Source of the DNA: Fusobacterium mortiferum ATCC 9817
Lineage (GTDB): Bacteria > Fusobacteriota > Fusobacteriia > Fusobacteriales > Fusobacteriaceae
Direction: 5' to 3'
Assembly: GCF_000158195.2 (NCBI RefSeq)
Contig: NZ_GL987988.1
Coordinates: 329,371-393,370 of the forward strand
DNA: 64,000 nucleotides
Shown: in pieces, positions 32,422 through 41,469 of the stretch
Numbering within the stretch: the first letter of the stretch is position 1
Layout of the letters: each line of letters begins with the position of its first letter
Program-made: the position numbers and the translations under genes
Notes under the pieces: generated by a model
The model's input: the letters and a program-made list of their open reading frames with translations, nothing else
Database searches by the model: none
Told to the model about the DNA's origin: nothing

Positions 32422-35076
32422 ATGGCAGAAAAAAAAGTTGTTGAAGCACAAGTTGAATTAACAAATGAGCAAATAGATGTTCATGTAGAAGAACTTGTAA
32501 CAAAAGCATTAAAAGCATTAAAAGAATTTGAAAATTTTACTCAGGAGCAAGTAGACCACATAGTAGCAAAATGTTCAGTAGCTGGGCTTGATGCTCATGG
32601 GATATTAGCGGAAGCAGCAGTAAAAGAAACAGGAAGAGGAGTTTTTGAAGACAAAGCAGTAAAAAATCTTTTTGCTTGTGAGTATGTAACTAGTAATTTA
32701 CGTCATTTAAAAACAGTTGGAGTAATAAATGAGGATAAATTAACAGGAATTACTGAAATAGCTGAACCGGTTGGAGTAGTATGTGGAATAGTACCAACTA
32801 CAAATCCAACATCGACAGTAATTTTTAAATCACTAATTGCACTAAAAACAAGAAATCCTATTATATTTTCATTTCATCCATCAGCACATGAGTGTTCTGC
32901 AATGGCAGCAAAGATAATCAGAGATGCAGCTGTAAAAGCTGGAGCACCAGAAAATTGTATCCAATGGTTAGAGATGAAATCAATGTATGCAACTGAGGCA
33001 TTAATGAAGCATGATGGAGTAGCAACAATATTAGCTACAGGAGGAAATGCAATGGTTAAAGCTGCATACTCTTGTGGGAAACCAGCATTAGGAGTTGGAG
33101 CAGGAAACGTTCCAGCATATGTTGAAAAATCATGTGTATTACCAAGAACTGTAAATGATATTATACTTTCAAAATCTTTTGACAATGGTATGATTTGTGC
33201 ATCAGAGCAAGCTGCTATTGTTGACCATGAAATATATAATGAATTTATAAAAGGGATGAAGCGTTTCAAAGTTTACTTTGTAAATGCTGAAGAGAAAGCA
33301 AAATTAGAGAAATTTATGTTTGGAGCTGCTGCTTACTCAGAAGAGGCAAAAGATGCTAAATTAAATGCAGCAGTAGTAGGAAAACCAGCTACTTGGATAG
33401 CAGAACAATCTGGATTTAAAGTTCCTGCTGATACGCAAATTATATGTGCAGAGTGTAAAGAGGTTGGAGTAAATGAACCATTAACAAGAGAGAAATTATC
33501 TCCAGTATTAGCTATATTAAAAGCTGAAAGTACAACGGATGGAATAGCTAAGTCAGCAGCAATGGTAGAGTTTAATGGGCTAGGACACTCAGCAGCAATA
33601 CACACTCAAGACCCAGAGATTTCTAAGAGATTTGGATTTGCTTGTAAAGCTATAAGAATAATAGAAAATGCTCCATCTACATTTGGAGGAATTGGTTCTG
33701 TATACAATGCATTTATCCCATCATTAACACTTGGATGTGGTTCTTATGGACGTAACTCAGTTTCAAATAACGTAAGTGCAGTTAACTTACTAAATATCAA
33801 AAGAATAGGGAGACGTAATAATAATATGCAATGGGTTAAACTTCCACCAAAAATTTACTTTGAAAAAAATTCAATCAAATATCTTCAAGATATGAAAGAG
33901 ATAGAAAAAGTTATGATAATTACTGATAGAGGTATGTATAACTTAGGATATGTTAAGAAAATAGAAGATGTTTTAGCTGGAAGAAGAGATAAAGTAGATA
34001 TGGAGTTATTCTTTGATGTAGAATCAGACCCAAGCTTCGATACAGTAGAAAAAGGATTAGAGTTAATGAATAACTTCAAGCCAGATACAATAATAGCTCT
34101 AGGTGGAGGTTCTCCAATGGACGCTGCTAAAGTAATGTGGCTTCTATATGAAAACCCAGAAGTAAACTTTGATGATATAAAACAAAAATTTATGGATATT
34201 AGAAAGCGTGCTTTCAGATTCCCAGAGTTAGGTAAAAAAGCTAAATTAGTATGTATTCCTACAACTTCAGGAACAGGTTCAGAGGTAACTCCATTCGCAG
34301 TTATTACTGATAAAAAAGAAAATAAAAAATATCCATTAACTGACTACTCTTTAACTCCAACTGTAGCAATAGTTGACCCAGAGTTAGTAATGAGTTTACC
34401 AGCTAGTATAGCAGCAGATACAGGAATAGACGTATTAACTCACGCTGTAGAAGCTTATGTTTCAATACTTGCATCTGACTTTACAGATGGATGGGCTAAA
34501 CAAGCTGTAAAATTAGTATTTGATTACTTAGAGTTATCAGTAAAAGAGGGAGCTAAACACCCTTGTGCAAGAGAAAAAATGCATAATGCATCTACAATAG
34601 CTGGAATGGCATTTGCTAATGCATTCTTAGGAATGAATCACTCTTTAGCACATAAAATAGGTGGAGAGTTCCATATCCCTCACGGACGTACAAATGGAAT
34701 TTTATTACCACACGTAATTAGATACAATGGAACAATTCCTACAAAATTAAATATTTGGCCTAAGATAGAAAACTATAAGGCAGATGTAAAATATATGGAA
34801 TTAGCTCAATTAATAGGATTAAATCCAAAAACTCCAGCTGAAGGGGTACAAATGTTTGCTGATGCTTGTGAAGAGCTTTGTCAAAAAGTGGGAGTAGTAA
34901 GTAATATAAAATCTCAAGGAATCTCTAAAGAGGCTTGGGATGAGGCAATTCATAGAATGGCAATGAACGCTTATGAAGACCAATGTACACCAGCTAATCC
35001 AAGAATGCCAATGGTTAACGATATGGAAGAGATATTGAGAACTATTTGGGATTATAAAAGTAAGTTTGAAAAATAA
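32422..35076 (+). CDS. adhE: Bifunctional aldehyde-alcohol dehydrogenase AdhE
   Basis: An 884-residue fermentative enzyme converting acetyl-CoA to acetaldehyde and then ethanol using NADH; it forms spirosomes. Residues 1-440 are the CoA-acylating aldehyde dehydrogenase with the catalytic Cys259 in NGMICASEQ and the cofactor region GIVPTTNPTSTVIF. Residues 460-884 are the iron-dependent alcohol dehydrogenase, with GGGSPMDAAKVMW for NAD and the metal ligands in HAVEAY, HSLAHKIGGEFHIPHG and nearby. Both halves are full length. It has a long leader (above) and GGAGG before ATG. Confidence 0.97.
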   Translation: MAEKKVVEAQVELTNEQIDVHVEELVTKALKALKEFENFTQEQVDHIVAKCSVAGLDAHGILAEAAVKETGRGVFEDKAVKNLFACEYVTSNLRHLKTVGVINEDKLTGITEIAEPVGVVCGIVPTTNPTSTVIFKSLIALKTRNPIIFSFHPSAHECSAMAAKIIRDAAVKAGAPENCIQWLEMKSMYATEALMKHDGVATILATGGNAMVKAAYSCGKPALGVGAGNVPAYVEKSCVLPRTVNDIILSKSFDNGMICASEQAAIVDHEIYNEFIKGMKRFKVYFVNAEEKAKLEKFMFGAAAYSEEAKDAKLNAAVVGKPATWIAEQSGFKVPADTQIICAECKEVGVNEPLTREKLSPVLAILKAESTTDGIAKSAAMVEFNGLGHSAAIHTQDPEISKRFGFACKAIRIIENAPSTFGGIGSVYNAFIPSLTLGCGSYGRNSVSNNVSAVNLLNIKRIGRRNNNMQWVKLPPKIYFEKNSIKYLQDMKEIEKVMIITDRGMYNLGYVKKIEDVLAGRRDKVDMELFFDVESDPSFDTVEKGLELMNNFKPDTIIALGGGSPMDAAKVMWLLYENPEVNFDDIKQKFMDIRKRAFRFPELGKKAKLVCIPTTSGTGSEVTPFAVITDKKENKKYPLTDYSLTPTVAIVDPELVMSLPASIAADTGIDVLTHAVEAYVSILASDFTDGWAKQAVKLVFDYLELSVKEGAKHPCAREKMHNASTIAGMAFANAFLGMNHSLAHKIGGEFHIPHGRTNGILLPHVIRYNGTIPTKLNIWPKIENYKADVKYMELAQLIGLNPKTPAEGVQMFADACEELCQKVGVVSNIKSQGISKEAWDEAIHRMAMNAYEDQCTPANPRMPMVNDMEEILRTIWDYKSKFEK

Positions 35077-35095
35077 TTAAGTAAGTATTAGAAAA

Positions 35096-35128
35096 AAGGA
35101 GTTACTATTTTATATAGTAACTCCCTTT
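35096..35128. terminator. Bidirectional terminator between adhE and trpS
   Basis: GGAGTTACTAT and ATAGTAACTCC form an 11-bp stem with a short loop; A and T runs flank it on both sides. Confidence 0.85.
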
Positions 35129-35132
35129 TATA

Positions 35133-36125
35133 TTAGTAGTATTTATACATATTACCAATAATACCAACAGCTTCTTTAGCTTTCATAACTTTTTTTTGAG
35201 CAATAGCTCTAGCCTTTTTTCCACCTTCAAATAGTACATCGTGGATATAATTCATATCTTGAGCTAATTTTTCTCTTCTTTCTCTAGCTTCTCCAAAGTA
35301 TTCTAATACAGCATTTAAAAGTTCTGTTTTAGCATGTCCATAACCATAGTTACCAGCTAAAAATTTTTCCTTCATCTCATTTTGCTTTTCTATTGAAGCA
35401 AATAGTGCATAAAGTTTTGCTATATTGTTATCAGGATTTTTTGGTTCTTCTAAAGGAGTAGAATCAGTTACAATACTCATAATTTGTTTCTTTAAATCTT
35501 TTTTACTAGCAAACATATTAATAGTATTTCCATAAGACTTACTCATTTTTTGTCCATCTACTCCAGGAACTACAGCTGAGTCATCTAAAGTAAGAGGTTC
35601 AGGAAGTTTAAATAGTTCAACTCCATATTGTTGGTTAAATTTCATAGCAATATCTCTAGTCATCTCTAAATGTTGCTTTTGGTCTTTTCCTACAGGAACT
35701 ACGTCAGCATCATACATAAGTATATCAGCAGCCATAAGAACTGGATAAGTAAGTAGCCCTGTGTTAGGGAAAATTCCTTTAGCTATTTTATCCTTATATG
35801 AATGTCCTCTTTCTAATAATCCAACAGGAGTTACATTTGATAGTAACCAAGAAAGCTCTACATGTTCAGGGACATCTGATTGTAAAAATATAGTTGATTT
35901 ATTAGGGTCAAGTCCAAGTGCAAGATAATCTAACACTATATTATAAGTATTATCCTTTAAAGATTTAGGATCAGTAAGTGATGTAAGAGAGTGATAGTCA
36001 GCTATAAAATAAAAACCATCATACTCTCCACTATTTTGAGCATCTATAAATTGTTTCATAGCACCAAAATAGTTTCCAAGGTGAAGTATTCCACTAGGTT
36101 GAATACCAGATAAACTTCTTTTCAT
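35133..36125 (-). CDS. trpS: Tryptophanyl-tRNA synthetase
   Basis: A 330-residue class I synthetase charging tRNA-Trp. The HIGH-like motif is in SGIQPSGILHLGNYFGAM and the KMSKS motif is in DGQKMSKSYGN. The tryptophan and dimer contacts LMAADILMYDADVVPVGKDQ are conserved. Length fits the family. It lies 52 nt downstream of the branched-chain amino-acid binding protein gene on the same strand; a TATAAT at about 36160 may give it its own promoter. No T-box or tryptophan leader was found. Confidence 0.96.
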   Translation of the reverse strand: MKRSLSGIQPSGILHLGNYFGAMKQFIDAQNSGEYDGFYFIADYHSLTSLTDPKSLKDNTYNIVLDYLALGLDPNKSTIFLQSDVPEHVELSWLLSNVTPVGLLERGHSYKDKIAKGIFPNTGLLTYPVLMAADILMYDADVVPVGKDQKQHLEMTRDIAMKFNQQYGVELFKLPEPLTLDDSAVVPGVDGQKMSKSYGNTINMFASKKDLKKQIMSIVTDSTPLEEPKNPDNNIAKLYALFASIEKQNEMKEKFLAGNYGYGHAKTELLNAVLEYFGEARERREKLAQDMNYIHDVLFEGGKKARAIAQKKVMKAKEAVGIIGNMYKYY

Positions 36126-36177
36126 TATGTTCCTCCTAAAATAATATTATAAATTCCATAATATTATACCACAATAC

Positions 36178-37314
36178 TTATTTTGTTTCTACAACAGAAT
36201 CAAAAATGTATTTTCCATCTTTTACTTTAATTATTGTAACAGCTTTGATAGGGTTATTTTTTTCATCAAAAGTTAAATGTCCAGTAATACCATCCATATC
36301 ACTAGCTTTTATAGCTTTTACTAAATCTTCTTTATCAGTTGTACCAGCTTTTTCAATTGCATTTTTTAATATATATACATTATCGTAAGCTAAAGCTGAG
36401 AAAGCAGTAGGTTCTTCATTATATTTCTCTCTATATTTTTTTAAGAAAGATTGAACTTTTTCACTGCTATCTTCTGCTGAATAATGGTTAGTGAAGTAAG
36501 AGTTATCAACAACTGAGTAAGCTGATGGATCAAGTGCACCAATAATTCCATCCCAACCATCTGGTCCTACAAAGGTAGATTTCATTCCAATCTCTCTAGC
36601 TTGTGTAGCAATAAGTGCAGAAAGCTCATAATATTCAGGAACCATTAAAATATCAGGGTTTTCTCCATTTATTTTAGTAAGTTGAGCTTTGAAATCTTTA
36701 TCTCCATCAGAGTATCCCTCTTTAGCAACTATCTCTATTCCCTCTTTTTTAGCTTGCTCTATAAATGCATTAGCAATACCATCAGAGTAGTCACTAGATG
36801 TATTTACCATAACAGCAGCAGTTTTTGCATTTAATTTATCTTTAGCAAATTTTGCTAATGTACTTCCTTGGTATGGATCAGTAAAACATACACGGAAAAC
36901 ATTTGGTCCTGCATCATTTATATTTATTTGTGTTCCAGTAGGAGTAATCATAGGCATTCCATCTTTAGCAGCTAATTCAGCTACTGCTAAAGTTGGTTTA
37001 GAAGTAACACTTCCAAGGATAGCAACAACTCCTTCATCAACTAATTTATTGTAAGCATTTACAGCTTCGATAGGGTCAGCCTTTTCATCTAGAGATATGT
37101 ATTCTAATTTTTTACCTAAAACTCCTCCATTGTTATTAATCTCTTCAAAGGCTAATTTAGCTCCTTTCTCAATAGTAGTTCCATACATAGCAGCAGAACC
37201 AGTTAAAGGTCCCATTCCTCCTACTTTAATAGTAGAACTCTCCTCTTGTGTTTGATTTCCACCACAGCTTACCATCATAGCAGCTCCAGCTAACATTGCA
37301 ATAATTTTTTTCAT
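36178..37314 (-). CDS. Branched-chain amino-acid ABC transporter substrate-binding lipoprotein
   Basis: A 378-residue type I periplasmic binding protein of the LivJ family. The N terminus is a lipoprotein signal (MKKIIAMLAGAAMMVSC, Cys17), so it should be lipid-anchored. KVGGMGPLTGSAAMYGTTIE is the ligand-binding opening, later DEGVVAILGSVTSKPTLAVA and GPNVFRVCFTDPYQG. The likely ligand is leucine, isoleucine or valine. No permease or ATPase genes are adjacent. It is preceded by a leader with a leucine-rich small ORF and terminator hairpin. Confidence 0.9.
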   Translation of the reverse strand: MKKIIAMLAGAAMMVSCGGNQTQEESSTIKVGGMGPLTGSAAMYGTTIEKGAKLAFEEINNNGGVLGKKLEYISLDEKADPIEAVNAYNKLVDEGVVAILGSVTSKPTLAVAELAAKDGMPMITPTGTQININDAGPNVFRVCFTDPYQGSTLAKFAKDKLNAKTAAVMVNTSSDYSDGIANAFIEQAKKEGIEIVAKEGYSDGDKDFKAQLTKINGENPDILMVPEYYELSALIATQAREIGMKSTFVGPDGWDGIIGALDPSAYSVVDNSYFTNHYSAEDSSEKVQSFLKKYREKYNEEPTAFSALAYDNVYILKNAIEKAGTTDKEDLVKAIKASDMDGITGHLTFDEKNNPIKAVTIIKVKDGKYIFDSVVETK

Positions 37315-37342
37315 AAAATTTTCCTCCTTAGATATTTTAATA

Positions 37343-37368
37343 TAAAAAAAACAGCCTGTTAGGCTGTT
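37343..37368 (-). terminator. Leader terminator (attenuator) before the branched-chain binding-protein gene
   Basis: On the minus strand AACAGCCT and AGGCTGTT form an 8-bp stem with loop AAC, followed by seven T residues, 29 nt before the gene start. A terminator between promoter and gene, with no complete gene upstream except a 31-codon ORF, implies attenuation. CAGCCT, the core of the 5' arm, recurs in the leader ORF (37514-37509). Confidence 0.7.
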
Positions 37369-37465
37369 GTCAACAAAATAAAATTATTTAGTTAAATAAA
37401 AAATAAGTAAAATTATTTTAAATCTAAAAATAATAGATGCTCAAAAACTAAATAATATATAAATC

Positions 37466-37561
37466 CTAACATTTTAACAAAGTATATGAAAATTGACTCA
37501 GATTGTTAAGGCTGAGTGAGAGTCCATATACAGTTGTCCAACAAATGTTAGCACTATACAT
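37466..37561 (-). CDS. Candidate leucine-rich leader peptide
   Basis: A 31-codon ORF starts 25 bases after a good promoter and has AGGAGG nine bases before its ATG. The peptide has one Trp near the start and six Leu; residues 13-21 read GLSLSLNNL. Its Leu codons are CTC, CTC, CTT, CTG, TTG and TTA, and CTC and CTG are rare in this TTA-dominated window. Being followed by a terminator hairpin and then a branched-chain amino-acid binding protein, it fits a ribosome-stalling leader that senses leucine. No homologue is known to me, so coding is inferred from signals and context. Confidence 0.5.
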   Translation of the reverse strand: MYSANICWTTVYGLSLSLNNLSQFSYTLLKC

Positions 37562-37592
37562 AATAGTTTTCCTCCTAGTTTTAATTTTCTTA

Positions 37593-37620
37593 ATTATAAC
37601 ACTTTTTTAAAAAAAATCAA
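37593..37620 (-). promoter_or_regulatory. Promoter of the leader and binding-protein transcript
   Basis: On the minus strand TTGATT (37620-37615) and TATAAT (37598-37593) are 16 bases apart. Transcription would begin about 25 bases upstream of the leader ORF. Confidence 0.65.
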
Positions 37621-37701
37621 GTGTAATTTTAAAAAAATAATGTGTAAAATAAAAAAACATATAGTATAATAAAATTATCAATAAGTATGGAGGTATTAGG
37701 A

Positions 37702-38649
37702 ATGAATTATTATGTAGGTATTGATTTAGGTGGAACTAACACTAAAATTGGAATTTTAAATATTGAGGGTGAGATTTTTAAAAGTACTGTCATTAAAACT
37801 CTTTCTTCTGAGGGAGCTGAGAGAACTTTAACTAGAATTTGGGAAGCTGCTAAAGGATTAGCTGAAGATTTAAAAATAAAGGAAAGCTCTATAAAAGGTA
37901 TAGGTATAGGTATTCCTGGTCCTGTTATCAATCAAAGTATTGTTGCTTTCTTTGCTAATTTTCCTTGGGGAGAAAATGTAGATATAAAAGCTATGATGGA
38001 AAAAATTTCCGGCGTAGAAACAAAACTTGATAATGATGTTAATATTATTGCTCTAGGAGAAGCTAAATATGGTGCAGCTAAGGGAAGTAAAACAAGTGTA
38101 ACAGTAGCATTAGGAACAGGTGTAGGTGGAGGAATCTATGTAGATGGTAAACTTATATCTGGATTTATGGGTGCAGGTGGAGAGATAGGACATATGAAGC
38201 TTGTAAAAGATGGAAAGCTTTGTGGATGTGGACAAAAGGGATGTTTTGAAGCATATGCATCAGCTACTGGGCTTATAAGAGAGGCTACATCAAGATTGAT
38301 AGTTAATAAACAAAACTTACTATATACAATGATAGAAGGAAAGTTAGATACTTTAGAAGCAAAAGATATATTTGATGCAGCAAAAGAGGGAGATAAATTT
38401 TCATTGGATTTAGTAGATTATGAAGCTGAATATTTAGCAATGGGAATAGGAAATATACTAAATATAATCAATCCAGAAAAAGTTGTACTAGGTGGGGGAG
38501 TAGCAATGGCTGGAGATATACTTATGAATCCAATGAAAGAAAAATTAAAAAAATATGCATTACCTGTTACATTAAAAGGAATAGAGATAGTACAAGGAAT
38601 GCTTGGAAATGAAGCTGGAATAAAGGGAGCTGTTGGACTTTTTAACTAA
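37702..38649 (+). CDS. glk: ROK-family glucokinase
   Basis: A 315-residue sugar kinase. The ATP phosphate loop is GIDLGGTNTKIGIL, the catalytic region is LDNDVNIIALGEAKYG with Asp, TVALGTGVGGGIYVDGKL is the second phosphate loop, and the ROK zinc site is HMKLVKDGKLCGCGQKGCFE (His plus three Cys). It should phosphorylate glucose, perhaps also other hexoses, feeding glycolysis. No N-terminal HTH, so it is an enzyme, not a ROK repressor. ATG 37702 follows GGAGG at 37689; an ATG at 37687 overlaps that site. It precedes the mgl operon, which delivers its substrates. Confidence 0.9.
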   Translation: MNYYVGIDLGGTNTKIGILNIEGEIFKSTVIKTLSSEGAERTLTRIWEAAKGLAEDLKIKESSIKGIGIGIPGPVINQSIVAFFANFPWGENVDIKAMMEKISGVETKLDNDVNIIALGEAKYGAAKGSKTSVTVALGTGVGGGIYVDGKLISGFMGAGGEIGHMKLVKDGKLCGCGQKGCFEAYASATGLIREATSRLIVNKQNLLYTMIEGKLDTLEAKDIFDAAKEGDKFSLDLVDYEAEYLAMGIGNILNIINPEKVVLGGGVAMAGDILMNPMKEKLKKYALPVTLKGIEIVQGMLGNEAGIKGAVGLFN

Positions 38650-38706
38650 AAATCGAAAACTTATTTCAAAAAATAAAAAAAGTTTATGAAATTTTAAATT
38701 AGACAC

Positions 38707-38735
38707 TTGACAAAATATGAATAAAAGATTATCAT
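38707..38735 (+). promoter_or_regulatory. Promoter of the mgl operon
   Basis: TTGACA (38707-38712) and TATCAT (38730-38735) are 17 bases apart, 92 nt before the mglB start. Confidence 0.75.
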
Positions 38736-38797
38736 TGACTTATAGAATGAAAACCATTCTTATAAGACTGAAAAAAGTTGAATGGTACATAAATCAA

Positions 38798-38811
38798 ACA
38801 GTGTACACTGT
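38798..38811. promoter_or_regulatory. Palindromic operator candidate before mglB
   Basis: ACAGTGTACACTGT is a perfect 14-bp palindrome directly upstream of the AGGAGG ribosome site of mglB, about 60 bases downstream of the -10 box. Binding would block elongation or initiation; as RNA it could form a hairpin masking the ribosome site. Confidence 0.5.
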
Positions 38812-38827
38812 AGGAGGGAATTGGGAT

Positions 38828-39847
38828 ATGAAGAAAACAGGAATAATTTTAGGAGCATTATTACTAGCAGCAGGACTAACAGGATGTGGTGGAGAGAAAA
38901 AAGAAGAGGCAGCAAAAGCACCTGAAAAGTTAAGAATTGGATTTACTGCTTATAAATATGATGACAACTTTATAGCATTATATAGAAAAGTTGTATTAGC
39001 AGAAGCTGAAAAAGTACAAGATAAGGTTGAGTTAACAATGAATGACTCTCAAAATAGCCAACAAACACAAAATGACCAAATAGATGTTATGTTATCAAAA
39101 GGTGTAGATGCACTAGCAATCAACTTAGTTGACCCAGCAGCTGGACAAACAGTAATGGAAAAAATTAAAGCTGAAAATGTACCAGTAGTATTCTATAATA
39201 AAAAACCAGCTAAATCAGTTATAGATGCATATGATAAAGCTTACTATGTAGGAATTGACCCAAATGCGCAAGGAGTTGCACAAGGAGAATTAATAGCAAA
39301 AGCTTGGAAAGCTAATCCAGCATTAGATCTTAATGGAGATGGAGTTATCCAATATGTTATGATAAAAGGAGAACCTGGACACCCAGATGCTGAGGCAAGA
39401 ACTACTTACTCTATTAAAACTCTAAATGATATGGGAATTCAAACAGAAGAGTTACACTTAGACACAGCTATGTGGGATACTGCAATGGCAAAAGATAAAA
39501 TGGATGCATGGTTATCAGGACCTAATGGAGATAAAATTGAAGTTGTAATTTGTAATAATGATGGAATGGCTTTAGGAGCTATCGAATCATTAAAAGCAAC
39601 TGGAAAAATGTTACCAGTATATGGTGTAGACGCATTACCAGAAGCAATAGTTAAGATTGAAGCTGGAGAAATGGCAGGAACAGTTCTTAATGATGCTCAA
39701 GGACAAGGAAAGGGAACTTGGGATATGGTTGTAAACTTATCTCAAGGTAAAGCAGCAACAGAAGGAACTTCATATCAATTAGTAGAAAAAGAATTATTAA
39801 TTCCAAGTATTGGAATAGATAAAGAAAATGCAGCACAATTCAAATAG
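38828..39847 (+). CDS. mglB: Galactose/glucose-binding lipoprotein MglB
   Basis: A 339-residue substrate-binding protein for galactose and glucose. The lipobox LTGC gives Cys19 or so after [20 protein letters not shown], so unlike E. coli MglB it is lipid-anchored. The fold follows Mgl[21 protein letters not shown], later [19 protein letters not shown], which matches the EF-hand-like calcium site of MglB. ATG 38828 follows TAGGAGGG; an upstream open frame from 38717 is 5' leader. First gene of mglBAC. A terminator-like hairpin follows it. Confidence 0.93.
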   Translation: MKKTGIILGALLLAAGLTGCGGEKKEEAAKAPEKLRIGFTAYKYDDNFIALYRKVVLAEAEKVQDKVELTMNDSQNSQQTQNDQIDVMLSKGVDALAINLVDPAAGQTVMEKIKAENVPVVFYNKKPAKSVIDAYDKAYYVGIDPNAQGVAQGELIAKAWKANPALDLNGDGVIQYVMIKGEPGHPDAEARTTYSIKTLNDMGIQTEELHLDTAMWDTAMAKDKMDAWLSGPNGDKIEVVICNNDGMALGAIESLKATGKMLPVYGVDALPEAIVKIEAGEMAGTVLNDAQGQGKGTWDMVVNLSQGKAATEGTSYQLVEKELLIPSIGIDKENAAQFK

Positions 39848-39873
39848 GATTAATTAGTAAGGTTAATGTTAAC

Positions 39874-39906
39874 AAGGGGAATTGTATTACAATTTCCCCT
39901 TTTTTA
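39874..39906 (+). terminator. Intercistronic terminator between mglB and mglA
   Basis: AAGGGGAATTGT and ACAATTTCCCCTT pair with one bulged base around ATT, followed by a T7 run. It lies within the operon, so partial termination can raise mglB expression over mglAC. Confidence 0.8.
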
Positions 39907-39924
39907 TAAGAGAAGGAGAACATT

Positions 39925-41436
39925 ATGGAAAACACTAAATACTTATTGGAAATGAGCAATATAACTAAAGAGTTTCCTGGGGTAAAAGCACTAGATGGTG
40001 CTAACTTGAAAGTAAGACCTCATTCAGTACATGCTCTAATGGGAGAAAATGGGGCTGGAAAATCAACTTTGATGAAATGCTTATTTGGAATTTATGAAAA
40101 AGATTCAGGGAGTATCATATTTGAAGGAAAAGAGATAAATTTTAAATCTGCAAAAGAAGCTCTAGATAATGGAGTTTCAATGGTACACCAAGAGTTAAAC
40201 CAAGTTTTACAAAGAAATATTTTAGACAATATTTGGTTAGGAAGATATCCTAAAAAAGGATTTTTTATTGATGAGAAAAAAATGTATGAAGATACTAAGA
40301 AGATATTTGAAGATTTAGATATCAGTGTAGATCCTCGTGCTAAAATGGGAGATTTAGCAGTATCTGAAAGACAGATGGTAGAAATAGCAAAAGCTGTTTC
40401 ATATAATTCAAAAATAATAGTAATGGATGAGCCTACATCATCATTAACTGAAAAAGAAGTAGAACATCTATTTAAAATTATTAATAAATTGAGAGAAAGA
40501 GGTTGTGGAATAGTATATATTTCACATAAGATGGAAGAGATAAAGGCAATATCAGATGATATTACAATAATGAGAGATGGAAAATGGATTGCAACTGAGT
40601 CAGTAAAAGATTTGACTACTGAACAAATTATCAATATGATGGTAGGAAGAGACCTAACAAATCGTTTCCCACCAAAAGATAATATAGTAAAAGAAGAAAT
40701 ATTAAAAGTAGAGGGACTAACAGCACTGCACCAACCTTCAATTCAAGATGTAACATTTGAGTTACATAAAGGAGAGATACTTGGAATAGCCGGACTAGTT
40801 GGTTCAAAAAGAACAGAAATTGTTGAAACAATATTTGGAATGAGAGAAAAAGCAAGTGGGAAAATAACTATTAAAGGGAAAGAAGTAAAAAATCATAATC
40901 CAAATGAAGCAATAGCTAATGGATTTGCTCTTGTAACAGAGGAACGTAGAGCAACAGGAATATATGGAATGTTAGATATAAACTTTAACTCTACTATTTC
41001 AAATTTAGATAGATATAAAGGAAAACATCCATTATTAGCATTATTAAATGATAAGGGTATGAAGGAAGATACTCAATGGGTAATAGATAGTATGCATGTA
41101 AAAACACCTTCACAAAATACTTCAATAGGTTCTTTATCTGGAGGAAATCAGCAAAAAGTTATATTAGGAAGATGGCTATTAACTGAGCCAGATGTATTAA
41201 TGCTTGATGAGCCTACAAGAGGTATAGATGTATTAGCAAAATATGAGATTTATCAACTTATGATAGAACTTGCTAAAAAAGATAAGGGAATTATAATGAT
41301 ATCTTCAGAGATGCCAGAGTTACTAGGAGTAACAGATAGAATATTGGTAATGAGTAATGGAAGAGTAGCTGGAATAGTAAAAACTTCTGAGACAACTCAA
41401 GAAGAAATAATGACATTATCAGCTAAATATCTATAA
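39925..41436 (+). CDS. mglA: Galactose/methyl galactoside import ATPase MglA
   Basis: A 503-residue sugar-importer ATPase with two fused ABC domains. The N-terminal one has Walker [10 protein letters not shown] and signature-like [16 protein letters not shown]. The C-terminal one has degenerate Walker A (GLVGSKRTE) and signature [15 protein letters not shown], the usual asymmetry of MglA/RbsA. AGAAGGAG precedes the ATG. Works with MglB and MglC. Confidence 0.96.
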   Translation: MENTKYLLEMSNITKEFPGVKALDGANLKVRPHSVHALMGENGAGKSTLMKCLFGIYEKDSGSIIFEGKEINFKSAKEALDNGVSMVHQELNQVLQRNILDNIWLGRYPKKGFFIDEKKMYEDTKKIFEDLDISVDPRAKMGDLAVSERQMVEIAKAVSYNSKIIVMDEPTSSLTEKEVEHLFKIINKLRERGCGIVYISHKMEEIKAISDDITIMRDGKWIATESVKDLTTEQIINMMVGRDLTNRFPPKDNIVKEEILKVEGLTALHQPSIQDVTFELHKGEILGIAGLVGSKRTEIVETIFGMREKASGKITIKGKEVKNHNPNEAIANGFALVTEERRATGIYGMLDINFNSTISNLDRYKGKHPLLALLNDKGMKEDTQWVIDSMHVKTPSQNTSIGSLSGGNQQKVILGRWLLTEPDVLMLDEPTRGIDVLAKYEIYQLMIELAKKDKGIIMISSEMPELLGVTDRILVMSNGRVAGIVKTSETTQEEIMTLSAKYL

Positions 41437-41469
41437 TTTGAAATATTTAAAGAGAAAGAGGAGAAGAAA

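Noticed and set aside
33333-33605. Antisense ORFs within adhE
   Set aside because: Several minus-strand frames are open over adhE because of its codon use; none has a start with a ribosome site or recognisable product.
37315-37620. T-box or amino-acid riboswitch in the leader of the branched-chain binding-protein gene
   Set aside because: No AGGGTGGNACCGCG-type T-box core or other known aptamer core is present; the small ORF plus terminator explains the region better.
38717-38827. N-terminal extension of MglB
   Set aside because: The frame is open but would place the signal peptide 37 residues into the protein and spans the promoter start region and palindrome; ATG 38828 has the ribosome site.
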